A stretch of DNA of 64,000 nucleotides, from assembly GCF_014198605.1 (NCBI RefSeq), contig NZ_JACIHU010000011.1; one strand, given 5' to 3'. The DNA is from Rhizobium etli_C. GTDB taxonomy: Bacteria; Pseudomonadota; Alphaproteobacteria; Rhizobiales; Rhizobiaceae. Within the stretch, counting starts at the first letter, position 1. Every line of letters begins with the position of its first letter. Positions 36,600-44,806 of this stretch are shown in pieces. The notes under the pieces are model-generated. The model did not search any database, was not told the origin of the DNA, and saw only the letters and a program-made list of their open reading frames with translations. The position numbers and the translations under genes were made by a program.

Positions 36600-37103
36600 T
36601 CAATTGGTCGCTTTCTCGACGGTGATGTCACCGAATTCGTCGATCAGCACCGTCCAGCCATCCGGCGCGGCCGCAGGGTCGGTCTTCAGATAGATGGTGG
36701 CGAAGAGGCCCGGTTGCTTGCTGATCCCACTCGAATTCTCCGGGCGTATATCGGTCACGTAGGGCTTCAGGTCGCTGATCTCCTGCAGCTCGACGGTCGA
36801 GGCGATCGCCGGGCCGGTCTCCATCTGGGCAATCTGCTGAAGATAGACCTTCGAGGTCCGATCCGGCTGGCGCACGGCAAAGAGCTTGTAGTAGCCATGG
36901 CGCTTTCCCTGAGGGGCGGAAACATTCTCGGCGGCGGAAGGCGCGCGCTCGATATCAGGTGCGTTGCCGTCGTCCTCCCAGTAGCCGGTACTGGTGGCAA
37001 AGATCACCGAAGCCGGCAGGATGGCGTCCTGACCGGGAGCGGCGATGGCGGCCGAGCATCCGGCGAGGAAAATCGTCGTCATCAATATCCGTCGCATTGC
37101 CAT
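36600..37103 (-). CDS. Hypothetical lipoprotein or secreted protein
   Basis: 167 residues. The N-terminus MAMRRILMTTIFLAGCSAA has a charged start, a hydrophobic core and a lipobox LAGC (Cys16), so it is probably an outer- or inner-membrane lipoprotein. The rest is a soluble domain of unknown fold. It starts 4 bp after the nadK stop and must share its mRNA, but no functional link to NAD phosphorylation is evident. Confidence 0.75.
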   Translation of the reverse strand: MAMRRILMTTIFLAGCSAAIAAPGQDAILPASVIFATSTGYWEDDGNAPDIERAPSAAENVSAPQGKRHGYYKLFAVRQPDRTSKVYLQQIAQMETGPAIASTVELQEISDLKPYVTDIRPENSSGISKQPGLFATIYLKTDPAAAPDGWTVLIDEFGDITVEKATN

Positions 37104-37107
37104 CGTC

Positions 37108-37881
37108 TCAATCCTTGAACTGCTCGGCGAGGATACGGTCGGACCAGGAGCGGTCGGGATCGGAGAGGATGCGCGCTGTCATATGCTCCGACTGGGCGAT
37201 GCGGACATGCAGCACCGACTTGACCTCTGTATTGTCGGCCACCGCATTCACCGGCCGCTTCACCGGCTCGAGCACGTCGATATCGACGGTCACCTTGTTT
37301 GGAAGCAGAGCCCCCCTCCAACGCCGCGGCCTGAAAGCGCTGACCGGTGTCATGGCGAGCAGCGGCGCCTCGAGCGGCAGGATCGGACCATGGGCGGAAA
37401 GATTGTAGGCCGTCGATCCGGCTGGGGTGGCCACCATCAGCCCGTCGCAGATCAGCTCCTCCAGGCGCACGTGCCCGTCGACCACGACCCTGAGATTGGC
37501 GGCCTGATAAGACTGGCGGAACAGATAGACCTCATTGATGGCAAGGGCCGTTGAATTGGTGCCGTCGGCATTGGCCGTCGTCATCTTCAGCGGCCGGAAG
37601 GCGTTTTCGACGGCGACGCAGATGCGTTCCTGAAGCCGATCCGTGCTGTAATCGTTCATCAGGAAACCGACCGAGCCGCGATTCATCCCGTAGACCAGCT
37701 TGCCGGAGTTCATGGTGCTGTGCAGCGTCTGCAGCATGAACCCGTCGCCGCCGAGCGCGACGATAACGTCCGCCTTGTCCTGCGGCACGTCGCCATAGAT
37801 GCGAATCAGCTCTTCGCGCGCGGCGAGCGCCTCCATCGTCGGCGAGGCGATAAACGAAAGCGTCTGAAATGAACGGCCCAT
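37108..37881 (-). CDS. nadK: NAD kinase
   Basis: 257 residues. The GGDG motif lies in IVALGGDGFMLQT, the second signature TNSTALAINEVYLFR and the third CDGLMVATPAGSTAYNLSAHGP are intact. It makes NADP from NAD. The size fits the short alphaproteobacterial form. Confidence 0.96.
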   Translation of the reverse strand: MGRSFQTLSFIASPTMEALAAREELIRIYGDVPQDKADVIVALGGDGFMLQTLHSTMNSGKLVYGMNRGSVGFLMNDYSTDRLQERICVAVENAFRPLKMTTANADGTNSTALAINEVYLFRQSYQAANLRVVVDGHVRLEELICDGLMVATPAGSTAYNLSAHGPILPLEAPLLAMTPVSAFRPRRWRGALLPNKVTVDIDVLEPVKRPVNAVADNTEVKSVLHVRIAQSEHMTARILSDPDRSWSDRILAEQFKD

Positions 37882-38036
37882 GCAATGCCCTTTGTGAAGC
37901 TGCTCTAGCTAAAGGATAAAAGGCCGTTGCGACAAGGCCGTTTTGCACGTCCCGGCGTTTTGCCGCCAAGCGGACCGTCCACGGGGATCGGATTTTCCTT
38001 TACAGGATCGCAAAATCTGTTAGTTGGGCAGCTATT

Positions 38037-38112
<76 letters not shown>

Positions 38113-38223
38113 TCCCTATTCTCCGATCCGCTGTCCCTCGATGAACCCTGGCTGAAGGACTGCTTCAGCGGCAGTTCAGCCGCTCCGGGACATTGTCTCC
38201 TCATCATCAATGAGGAAGCAGCC

Positions 38224-38556
38224 ATGAAGCTCGCACACATTATTCTCACCGCCACCATTGCCGCAGGTGCGGCTTTTGCCTCCGTCGCACCTGCTTCCGC
38301 CATGCCGGTTGAACGGCACGGGATGACGGCGCAGGGTGATATCGTCCAAATTCGCGACAGCTGGCGAGGCGATCGTTGGCGTGATGACGGTGACTGGCGT
38401 GGCGACCGTGGCTGGCGCGATCGGCGCGATTGGCGCCGCTCCGACTGGCGCGATGATGACCGCCGCTGGCGGCGGTGGCGTGCCGAGCGGTGGCAGGAAC
38501 GCCGCGAGTGGCGCCATCGCGATCGCGATGTCCCCTTCTTGCTTTATCGCGGCTGA
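38224..38556 (+). CDS. Small secreted Arg/Asp/Trp-rich protein
   Basis: 110 residues. A clear signal peptide (MKLAHIILTATIAAGAAFAS, cleavage near ASA-M about residue 26) with GAGGAAGC upstream. The mature part is almost only Arg, Asp and Trp in degenerate units of WRxDRxW type (residues about 46-104), highly charged and low in complexity. Such proteins are common but uncharacterised in Rhizobiaceae. It lies downstream of tRNA-Thr. Its periplasmic role is unknown. Confidence 0.75.
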   Translation: MKLAHIILTATIAAGAAFASVAPASAMPVERHGMTAQGDIVQIRDSWRGDRWRDDGDWRGDRGWRDRRDWRRSDWRDDDRRWRRWRAERWQERREWRHRDRDVPFLLYRG

Positions 38557-38586
38557 GCGCAGTTGCGAATCGCCCGGGCCGTCAGC

Positions 38587-38724
38587 TCAATGAGGGCCTG
38601 GTTCGTTGACGCTTGCCTCGATCCTGTCGCTTTTGCCGGTCTGGCCGGCGCCGGAGGGCGACAGGATTGCGATGCTGAGAACGGAGGCGACCATGAAGGC
38701 GACGACGGCGATCATTATGCGCAT
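38587..38724 (-). CDS. Small predicted membrane or exported protein (45 aa)
   Basis: 45 residues: MRIMIAVVAFMVASVLSIAI forms an uncut hydrophobic segment or signal sequence, followed by a short polar tail (SGAGQTGKSDRIEASVNEP). GAGGA lies 10 bp upstream of the ATG. It forms a tandem pair with the 52-residue gene upstream. The function is unknown; the size makes it easy to miss. Confidence 0.55.
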   Translation of the reverse strand: MRIMIAVVAFMVASVLSIAILSPSGAGQTGKSDRIEASVNEPGPH

Positions 38725-38787
38725 GAGCGTTCAATCCTCGTTCGGTTGGGGATTAACGCACAATCGCCGTGCGGCGTTCCTCTCGGC

Positions 38788-38946
38788 CTATTGCACCGGT
38801 CCCGGCGTCGCGGGGCCGGGTGTCGTCGGCGACAAAGGATCGGGCTGGTGGACCGGATGCGAGGTGTCCACCCAGATGATGCTGAGAATGATTCCCACAA
38901 AGGCCGCGATGAACAGGATACCGAAAATCAGCGGTCGAATGGCCAT
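38788..38946 (-). CDS. Small membrane protein with Pro-rich tail (52 aa)
   Basis: 52 residues from ATG 38946: MAIRPLIFGILFIAAFVGII is one membrane span, then a WVDTSHPVHQP stretch and a Pro/Thr-rich end (LSPTTPGPATPGPVQ). AGGAG lies about 12 bp upstream of the ATG. An in-frame ORF continues upstream to 39024, but the chosen start gives a normal membrane-protein N-terminus. Confidence 0.55.
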   Translation of the reverse strand: MAIRPLIFGILFIAAFVGIILSIIWVDTSHPVHQPDPLSPTTPGPATPGPVQ

Positions 38947-39054
38947 GACGGGGATCACTCCTTCTTGCTTGTGACCGGTCGCTACGATCGATCGCCGCCC
39001 GATCATAATGCTCCAGAAGGTCATTCCAAGGCAAAAGTGGATTTCTCCTGTCTA

Positions 39055-39103
39055 ATGCATGTCGCCCGGACGTGTGCAGCGGTTCCGGGATAACGACATG
39101 CAA
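39055..39103. repeat. Dispersed palindromic intergenic element, copy 3 (best preserved)
   Basis: Nested arms: outer GCATGTCG (39057-39064) and CGACATGC (39094-39101), inner CCCGGA (39065-39070) and TCCGGG (39084-39089), loop CGTGTGCAGCGGT. The inner part matches copy 1 at 1183-1222 almost base for base. It sits between the 52-residue gene and the rlmB-type gene. Confidence 0.7.
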
Positions 39104-39260
39104 AAGACAGAGAGCTAACGCCGCGCCGCGGCGCACGAGTGAAAGCGGTTTGCCGCCTTCTTCCCTGGACTTGCCGAAATTGCCGTTCACGCGCATGTGG
39201 AAGCCAAGCGACGCACCGTCAGGCTGATCAGCGTCAGACTGCCGCGGCTCGTGGGCCAGC

Positions 39261-40151
39261 CTATGCCTTTAAGTAAAGCCGCGCCGCGTAAAGCGCGATC
39301 GCCGCCGCATTCGAAACGTTCAGCGATTTGATCGCGCCCGGCATGTCGAGACGGGCAAGCGCGGTCACGGTCTCGCGTGTTTTCTGCCGGAGCCCCTTGC
39401 CCTCCGAGCCGAGCACCAGCGCCACCTTGTCGCCCGAAAACGTGCCTTCGAGCGGCGCCGGCCCTTCCGAATCGAGGCCGATGGTGGAGAAACCGAGCTT
39501 GTGCAATTCCCCGAGCGCATCGGCGAGATTGGTGATCTGTATATAAGGGATCAGTTCCAGCGCGCCGGAGGCGGATTTGGCGAGCACGCCCGACTCGGTC
39601 GGGCTATGTCTCTGGGTGGTGATCACCGCCCCGGCATTGAAGGCGACCGCCGAGCGCATGATCGCGCCGACATTGTGCGGATCGGTCACCTGGTCGAGGA
39701 CGAGCAGGAGAGGGCTGTCCTTCAGCGCTTCGAGCCGGCGCACCGGCAGCGGCCGTGTCTCCAGCATGACCCCCTGATGGATCGCCTCCGGGCCGAGCAC
39801 CTTGTCGATCTCGTGCGGCGAGACGATCTCGAAGGCAATGCCGAGCGTCTCGATGTCGATTTCGAGCCGCGCGAGCGCGTTCTGCGTCACGGAGAGTTTG
39901 ATCTTCTTGCGCTCGGGATTGTCGAGCGCCGCGCGTACCGTATGCAGGCCGTAGAGATAAACTTGGTCGGGCGCCAGCGCCGGCGGCTTCCAATCCTCGG
40001 CCCCGCGCTTACGCTTCTGCGGCTGAGGTGTCGGGATCTCGCCGCGTTCGCGCTTGGCGTCGCGGTGCGCACGCCTGAGATTGGCGTAATGCGTATCCTT
40101 GGCGGATGGGTCTGCTGCGGCCTTGCCGCCGGATTTCTTGTCTTTGCTCAT
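39261..40151 (-). CDS. rlmB: 23S rRNA 2'-O-ribose methyltransferase of the RlmB/SpoU family
   Basis: 296 residues. A basic N-terminal extension of about 60 residues precedes the substrate-binding domain (LYGLHTVRAAL) and the SPOUT knot domain with LVLDQVTDPHNVGAIMRSA, VALVLGSEGKGL and SLNVSNAAAIALY. The core matches RlmB, which methylates G2251 of 23S rRNA. The extension is longer than in E. coli RlmB and could help RNA binding; another TrmH-type target cannot be excluded. Confidence 0.9.
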   Translation of the reverse strand: MSKDKKSGGKAAADPSAKDTHYANLRRAHRDAKRERGEIPTPQPQKRKRGAEDWKPPALAPDQVYLYGLHTVRAALDNPERKKIKLSVTQNALARLEIDIETLGIAFEIVSPHEIDKVLGPEAIHQGVMLETRPLPVRRLEALKDSPLLLVLDQVTDPHNVGAIMRSAVAFNAGAVITTQRHSPTESGVLAKSASGALELIPYIQITNLADALGELHKLGFSTIGLDSEGPAPLEGTFSGDKVALVLGSEGKGLRQKTRETVTALARLDMPGAIKSLNVSNAAAIALYAARLYLKA

Positions 40152-40253
40152 GCGGCTTTATAGCTATGGCGTTGGCTGACGCATAGGCTTTCTTTCATAT
40201 GCCGGCTTTCGGCCGCGAATGAAATTTTTCGCGTTTTTTCCGTTGTCATCGTG

Positions 40254-40282
40254 TTGACAGACGGAAATGCTCCGGTCATATA
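40254..40282 (+). promoter_or_regulatory. Sigma-70-type promoter for the tRNA-Tyr/tRNA-Gly (and tufA) unit
   Basis: A perfect -35 TTGACA (40254-40259), a 17-bp spacer and -10 CATATA (40277-40282), about 70 bp upstream of tRNA-Tyr. It fits the rhizobial CTTGAC-N17-CTATAT pattern. Confidence 0.65.
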
Positions 40283-40352
40283 CGCGGCGCAGACGACGGG
40301 CGGCAACGCTTCGAAGTTTGACGAACTTGGTCTAACGATCCGGACGAAAACT

Positions 40353-40437
40353 GGAGAGATGCCCGAGTGGTTAAAGGGGACGGACTGTAAATCCGTTGGC
40401 TCAGCCTACGTTGGTTCAAATCCAACTCTCTCCACCA
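40353..40437 (+). tRNA. tRNA-Tyr(GTA)
   Basis: A class II tRNA with a long variable arm: acceptor GGAGAGA/TCTCTCC, anticodon loop CTGTAAA with GTA, T arm TTGGTTCAAATCCAA, encoded CCA. Confidence 0.97.
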
Positions 40438-40461
40438 TTCGTCATCGGATCGGACCATCCC

Positions 40462-40535
40462 GCGGGTATAGCTCAATGGTAGAGCAGCAGCCTTCCAAGC
40501 TGAATACGCGGGTTCGATTCCCGCTACCCGCTCCA
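40462..40535 (+). tRNA. tRNA-Gly(TCC)
   Basis: Acceptor GCGGGTA/TACCCGC, D arm GCTCAATGGTAGAGC, anticodon TCC in CTTCCAA, T arm CGGGTTCGATTCCCG, encoded CCA. It lies 24 bp after tRNA-Tyr and is probably cotranscribed with it; tRNA genes next to tuf are common. Confidence 0.96.
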
Positions 40536-40871
40536 GTTTTCCCGAAGTCCGTTGATGCGACCGCTGCCGCGGCGATGCCGATGATGCTTCGGACGCCGAC
40601 AATGGCGACGATCGTCTGGCAGGTGAGGGCGCTCGACGCCCAGCGTTCAGCGCTCTTCTCCTGTTTGTACAGGCAATTTTCTCTGGGATTTCAGCGATTT
40701 TTGAGGGGGCTGCGGCGAATCGCCTTGTAGGCGGCGAATTGTCTCCCATATGCGCTGTCACGCCAAGAATGGCGTCTGCAATTAAGTCTTGCGCAATTTC
40801 GCCGAAAGCCTTAAACGGCGGCACTAAACCGGTTCGCCGGGGCCACCATTTCGTTCACAGGAAGCATTCAA
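40536..40871. other. Leader region between tRNA-Gly and tufA
   Basis: 336 bp without a supportable gene. It holds the candidate tufA promoter at 40724-40752, giving a leader of about 115 bases if used. Confidence 0.45.
40724..40752 (+). promoter_or_regulatory. Candidate tufA promoter
   Basis: CTTGTA (40724-40729), a 17-bp spacer and CATATG (40747-40752). The -10 shares CATAT with the tRNA-Tyr promoter; the -35 deviates from CTTGAC at two positions. Confidence 0.4.
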
Positions 40872-42047
40872 ATGGCAAAGAGTAAGTTTGAGCGCAACAA
40901 GCCGCACGTCAACATTGGCACGATCGGCCACGTTGACCACGGCAAGACGTCTCTGACGGCAGCGATCACGAAGTACTTCGGTGAGTTCAAGGCGTACGAC
41001 CAGATCGACGCGGCTCCGGAAGAGAAGGCGCGCGGCATCACCATCTCGACGGCGCACGTCGAATATGAGACGCCGAACCGCCACTATGCGCACGTCGATT
41101 GCCCCGGCCATGCCGACTACGTGAAGAACATGATCACCGGTGCTGCCCAGATGGACGGCGCGATCCTGGTGTGCTCGGCTGCTGACGGCCCGATGCCGCA
41201 GACGCGCGAACACATCCTGCTGGCCCGCCAGGTCGGCGTTCCGGCGATCGTGGTGTTCCTGAACAAGGTCGACCAGGTTGACGACGCCGAACTGCTCGAA
41301 CTCGTTGAGCTCGAAGTTCGCGAACTGCTGTCGTCCTACGACTTCCCGGGCGACGACATCCCGGTTGTCAAGGGTTCGGCGCTTGCCGCTCTTGAAGATA
41401 GCGACAAGAAGATCGGCGAAGATGCGATCCGCGAGCTGATGGCAGCGGTCGACTCCTACATCCCGACGCCTGAGCGTCCGATCGACCAGCCGTTCCTGAT
41501 GCCGATCGAAGACGTGTTCTCGATCTCCGGCCGCGGCACTGTGGTGACCGGCCGCGTCGAGCGTGGCATTGTCAAGGTTGGCGAAGAAGTCGAGATCGTC
41601 GGCATCCGTCCGACCTCGAAGACGACGGTGACCGGCGTTGAAATGTTCCGCAAGCTGCTCGACCAGGGCCAGGCTGGCGACAACATCGGCGCACTGGTTC
41701 GCGGTGTGAACCGTGACGGCGTCGAGCGTGGCCAGATCCTGTGCAAGCCGGGTTCGGTCAAGCCGCACAAGAAGTTCATGGCTGAAGCCTACATCCTGAC
41801 GAAGGAAGAGGGCGGCCGTCATACGCCGTTCTTCACCAACTACCGTCCGCAGTTCTACTTCCGCACGACCGACGTGACCGGCATCGTCACGCTGCCGGAA
41901 GGCACGGAAATGGTGATGCCGGGCGACAACGTCACGGTTGCCGTCGAGCTGATCGTTCCGATCGCGATGGAAGAAAAGCTGCGCTTCGCCATCCGCGAAG
42001 GCGGCCGCACCGTCGGCGCCGGTATCGTTGCCTCGATCGTCGAGTAA
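40872..42047 (+). CDS. tufA: Elongation factor Tu, first copy
   Basis: 391 residues. G1 GHVDHGKTSLTAAITK, G2/switch I with RGITIST, G3 DCPGHADY, G4 NKVD, then domains 2 and 3. It brings aminoacyl-tRNA to the ribosome. It differs from the copy at 60120 at only one residue (Ser195 here, Ala195 there) and about ten bases. It stands behind two tRNA genes and ends at a strong terminator, so it is a separate unit from the str operon. Confidence 0.98.
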   Translation: MAKSKFERNKPHVNIGTIGHVDHGKTSLTAAITKYFGEFKAYDQIDAAPEEKARGITISTAHVEYETPNRHYAHVDCPGHADYVKNMITGAAQMDGAILVCSAADGPMPQTREHILLARQVGVPAIVVFLNKVDQVDDAELLELVELEVRELLSSYDFPGDDIPVVKGSALAALEDSDKKIGEDAIRELMAAVDSYIPTPERPIDQPFLMPIEDVFSISGRGTVVTGRVERGIVKVGEEVEIVGIRPTSKTTVTGVEMFRKLLDQGQAGDNIGALVRGVNRDGVERGQILCKPGSVKPHKKFMAEAYILTKEEGGRHTPFFTNYRPQFYFRTTDVTGIVTLPEGTEMVMPGDNVTVAVELIVPIAMEEKLRFAIREGGRTVGAGIVASIVE

Positions 42048-42071
42048 TCCTGGGATTACCTGCAATTCAGG

Positions 42072-42101
42072 AAAAACCCCGCTGGCGACAGCGGGGTTTT
42101 T
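42072..42101. terminator. Rho-independent terminator after tufA
   Basis: A perfect 13-bp stem: AAAAACCCCGCTG (42072-42084), GCGA loop, CAGCGGGGTTTTT (42089-42101), followed by more T. It lies 24 bp after the tufA stop. Confidence 0.9.
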
Positions 42102-42225
42102 TCGTTTTGATGCCTGATCGACGGATTAACAGGTGTTGTAAAAATATCGTTAAACAGGGCCGTCACAGTATTTTGTTCATCTCACGTTCAGAAACCGGTT
42201 TGTGATTGGCTCATTTTAGTTCAGA

Positions 42226-42245
42226 CTCCTCCGTGTAGAGAGGAG
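42226..42245 (+). promoter_or_regulatory. Hairpin covering the Shine-Dalgarno of the 44-aa gene
   Basis: CTCCTC (42226-42231) pairs with GAGGAG (42240-42245), 8-base loop. The 3' arm is the Shine-Dalgarno itself, 7 bp from the ATG at 42253, so the mRNA could hide its ribosome site. Confidence 0.45.
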
Positions 42246-42252
42246 AGTTCGC

Positions 42253-42387
42253 ATGATTCCAAAGGCCACATTTGTTGCGACGATATTCGCAATGTATGTT
42301 TTCACGATGTTTTTCATCGCTGCGATCCCGCAAGAGGTTGTTCAATCGGCCGGCGTGCAGATCGACGAGGTCAGCGTCGTCAAGTGA
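42253..42387 (+). CDS. Small membrane protein (44 aa)
   Basis: 44 residues: MIPKATFVATIFAMYVFTMF followed by FIAAIP gives one membrane span, then a polar tail (QEVVQSAGVQIDEVSVVK). AGGAG lies 7 bp upstream of the ATG. It stands alone between tufA and the epimerase gene. The function is unknown. The Shine-Dalgarno lies in a hairpin, which suggests translational control. Confidence 0.6.
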   Translation: MIPKATFVATIFAMYVFTMFFIAAIPQEVVQSAGVQIDEVSVVK

Positions 42388-42548
42388 CGGCCTGCAAATC
42401 ATCGCCGGATTCGGCGCTGATTGGAAATGAATGATCAGGCGCCGGACAAGGCGGCCTGATGAGGCGGGGGTGAGCCCTCGCAGGACGCTCGCTTGCTCTT
42501 CGCGCGGAAGCGTCTAACTATGCCTCCGAATGACGCGGAGGATATTCC

Positions 42549-43442
42549 ATGAAGAAACGAATCTTGTTCACAGGCGGTTCGGGCAAGGCGGGTCGCCATG
42601 CCGTGCCATGGCTCGTCAACTCAGGTTACGAGGTCCACAACCTCGATCTCGTGCCGCTGGACAGCCCCGGCGTCACCAATCTCATCGCCGACATCACCGA
42701 TAGCGGTCAGGTCTTCAACGCGCTCTCCATGCATCGCGATTTTCCCGATCTCGACGCGGGCAGGGGCGTCCAGCCCTTCGATGCCGTCGTGCACTTCGCC
42801 GCCATCCCGCGCATCCTGATCAAGCCCGACAACGAGACCTTCCGCATCAACACGATGGGCACCTACAATGTCATCGAGGCGGCGGTGAAGCTCGGCATCC
42901 GGAAGATCATCGTCGCATCGAGCGAGACGACCTACGGCGTTTGTTTTGCCGAGGGGCATCGTGATTTCCACCAGTTCCCGCTGGAGGAGGATTACGACGT
43001 CAATCCGATGGATTCTTACGGCCTTTCGAAGGTGGTCAACGAAAAGACGGCGCGCGCCTTTGCCGAGCGTTCGGGCTTCGACATCTATGCGCTGCGCATT
43101 GGCAACGTCATCGAGCCGCACGAATATGAGAGGTTTCCCACCTATTTCGCCCATCCCGAAATGCGCAAGCGCATCGCCTGGAGTTATATCGACGCCCGCG
43201 ACCTCGGTCAGATCTGCCATCTCTGCATCGAGAAGGACGCTCTCGGCTACCAGGTGTTCAACGCCGCCAATGACACGGTCTCGGCCAACACGCCGTCGAA
43301 AGAGCTTGCGAAGCGATTCTTCCCGAATGTGCCCTTCACCCGCGAGATCGGCGAATATGAGGGCCTGCTTTCCAACCGCAAGATTCGCGAAGTGCTGGGC
43401 TTCAGGGAAGAGCACGACTGGCGGAAATATGTGAAGGTCTGA
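42549..43442 (+). CDS. NAD-dependent epimerase/dehydratase family protein
   Basis: 297 residues, extended short-chain dehydrogenase fold. Cofactor loop FTGGSGKAGRH (GxxGxxG-like, residues about 8-18), VVHFAAIP, catalytic Ser in ASSETTYG and YGLSK (Tyr157-type YxxxK). The family acts on nucleotide sugars or uronates; this one resembles uronate-dehydrogenase-like members but the substrate is not certain. A single-gene unit before tRNA-Trp. Confidence 0.87.
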   Translation: MKKRILFTGGSGKAGRHAVPWLVNSGYEVHNLDLVPLDSPGVTNLIADITDSGQVFNALSMHRDFPDLDAGRGVQPFDAVVHFAAIPRILIKPDNETFRINTMGTYNVIEAAVKLGIRKIIVASSETTYGVCFAEGHRDFHQFPLEEDYDVNPMDSYGLSKVVNEKTARAFAERSGFDIYALRIGNVIEPHEYERFPTYFAHPEMRKRIAWSYIDARDLGQICHLCIEKDALGYQVFNAANDTVSANTPSKELAKRFFPNVPFTREIGEYEGLLSNRKIREVLGFREEHDWRKYVKV

Positions 43443-43610
43443 GCGCTTGCCGGCCAAGCGATTGAAAAGCCGGTCGCTCGCAAATGAGCAGAACGGCTTT
43501 GAAAATCGAAAAACGTGCTTGCCAATCCGCCGCCGCCGTCTTAAAGGGAGCGCCATGCATTTCGGCAGCGATTTGCGGGTCTTGGCCCGGGCGCTGAATG
43601 ATAGGCATGA

Positions 43611-43686
<76 letters not shown>

Positions 43687-43779
43687 TTTTCCTTGATAGG
43701 GACAGCGCGACTGTGCTTGCAGCCGTTCCGGCCGGGGATTGATCGGTGGCAACTAATTTCGTTAAACTTCGGTTTCCCT

Positions 43780-43808
43780 CTTGTGTATTCGGAAATCGGT
43801 GTTTATTT
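43780..43808 (+). promoter_or_regulatory. Candidate secE-nusG promoter
   Basis: CTTGTG (43780-43785), a 17-bp spacer and TTATTT (43803-43808), 73 bp upstream of secE. Spacing fits the rhizobial pattern, the hexamers only partly. Confidence 0.35.
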
Positions 43809-43880
43809 AGGGTTCAACAGACACGCGGTGCGTGGGGCTGATAGTTTCAGCTTTACGCGCCGTAATTGCGTGGGCAGTCG

Positions 43881-44081
43881 ATGGCATCCAAATCCAATCC
43901 GTTTGCGTTTCTGCAGCAGGTTCGCTCCGAGACGTCCAAAGTTACATGGCCGTCGCGCCGCGAGACGATGATCTCGACGGTTATGGTGCTTGTGATGGTG
44001 GTGTTCGCCGCGTTGTTTTTCTTTGCTGCTGACCAGCTGATCGGCTGGGTTCTGAGCTTCGTGCTCAATACCGGCAACTGA
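43881..44081 (+). CDS. secE: Preprotein translocase subunit SecE
   Basis: 66 residues, the short single-span SecE form: amphipathic NPFAFLQQVRSETSKVTWPS then one membrane helix (about 33-58). The ATG at 43881 gives the normal N-terminus. SecE clamps SecY in the translocon. nusG follows after 17 bp, the standard pair. Confidence 0.97.
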   Translation: MASKSNPFAFLQQVRSETSKVTWPSRRETMISTVMVLVMVVFAALFFFAADQLIGWVLSFVLNTGN

Positions 44082-44098
44082 TACGGGTGGAGATGAAA

Positions 44099-44629
44099 AT
44101 GGCGGCACGTTGGTACATCGTCCACGCGTATTCCAATTTTGAAAAGAAGGTGGCTGAGGACATCGAGAACAAGGCTCGCCAGAAGGGGCTTGAGCATCTG
44201 TTCGAGAAGATCCTCGTGCCGACCGAAAAGGTGGTGGAAGTGCGTCGCGGCCGCAAGGTCGACAGCGAGCGCAAGTTCTTCCCGGGTTATGTTCTCGTTC
44301 GCGCCAATCTGACGGATGAAGCCTACCATCTGATCAAGAATACGCCGAAGGTCACCGGCTTCCTCGGCTCCGACAATAAGCCCGTTCCGATTCCGGATTA
44401 TGAAGCCGAGCGCATTCTCGGTCAGGTCCAGGAAGGTGTCGAGCGGCCGAAGGCCTCCATTACCTTCGAGATCGGCGAACAGGTTCGCGTTTCCGACGGG
44501 CCGTTCGCTTCGTTCAACGGCACGGTTCAGGATGTGGACGAAGAGCGTTCGCGCCTGAAGGTTGAGGTGTCGATCTTCGGCCGCGCGACGCCGGTCGAAC
44601 TGGAATACGCTCAGGTCGAGAAGGTCTGA
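44099..44629 (+). CDS. nusG: Transcription termination/antitermination factor NusG
   Basis: 176 residues: NGN domain from RWYIVHAYSNFEKKV and a C-terminal KOW domain (EIGEQVRVSDGPFASFNGTV). The ATG at 44099 has GGAG 6 bp upstream; in-frame GTG 44087 and ATG 44093 are less well placed. It binds RNA polymerase and links it to Rho or the ribosome. Confidence 0.97.
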   Translation: MAARWYIVHAYSNFEKKVAEDIENKARQKGLEHLFEKILVPTEKVVEVRRGRKVDSERKFFPGYVLVRANLTDEAYHLIKNTPKVTGFLGSDNKPVPIPDYEAERILGQVQEGVERPKASITFEIGEQVRVSDGPFASFNGTVQDVDEERSRLKVEVSIFGRATPVELEYAQVEKV

Positions 44630-44806
44630 TTGCAAGAGATCGGAAGCTGGCCTTTGCGGCCTGTTTCCCGCGGACTTTGTCCGCATCCGCGTGGAAGGTG
44701 AGGGGTCTCAGCCGGACCCTAATGATCCGCACCACGCAACCGCAGCCGCCGGAGAGATCCGGCATCACGGGCCGGGCGACCGGTCGTTCATGAAAGGCAG
44801 AGAGAT
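44630..44806 (+). promoter_or_regulatory. nusG-rplK intergenic leader
   Basis: 177 bp containing small stems (GGCC-TTTGC-GGCC at 44650-44662; GCGGA-CTTTG-TCCGC near 44672-44686). In other bacteria ribosomal protein L1 binds the rplKA leader to repress translation; that role is inferred here, and no L1-site sequence was matched. Confidence 0.35.

Noticed and set aside
38563..39093. A 176-codon plus-strand frame
   Set aside because: It lies opposite two small minus-strand genes with better hydrophobic profiles and runs into the palindromic repeat; the product has no coherent features.
42226..42245. The hairpin before the 44-aa gene as a terminator
   Set aside because: It has a short 6-bp stem and no T-run, and its 3' arm is the Shine-Dalgarno; the true tufA terminator is at 42072-42101.
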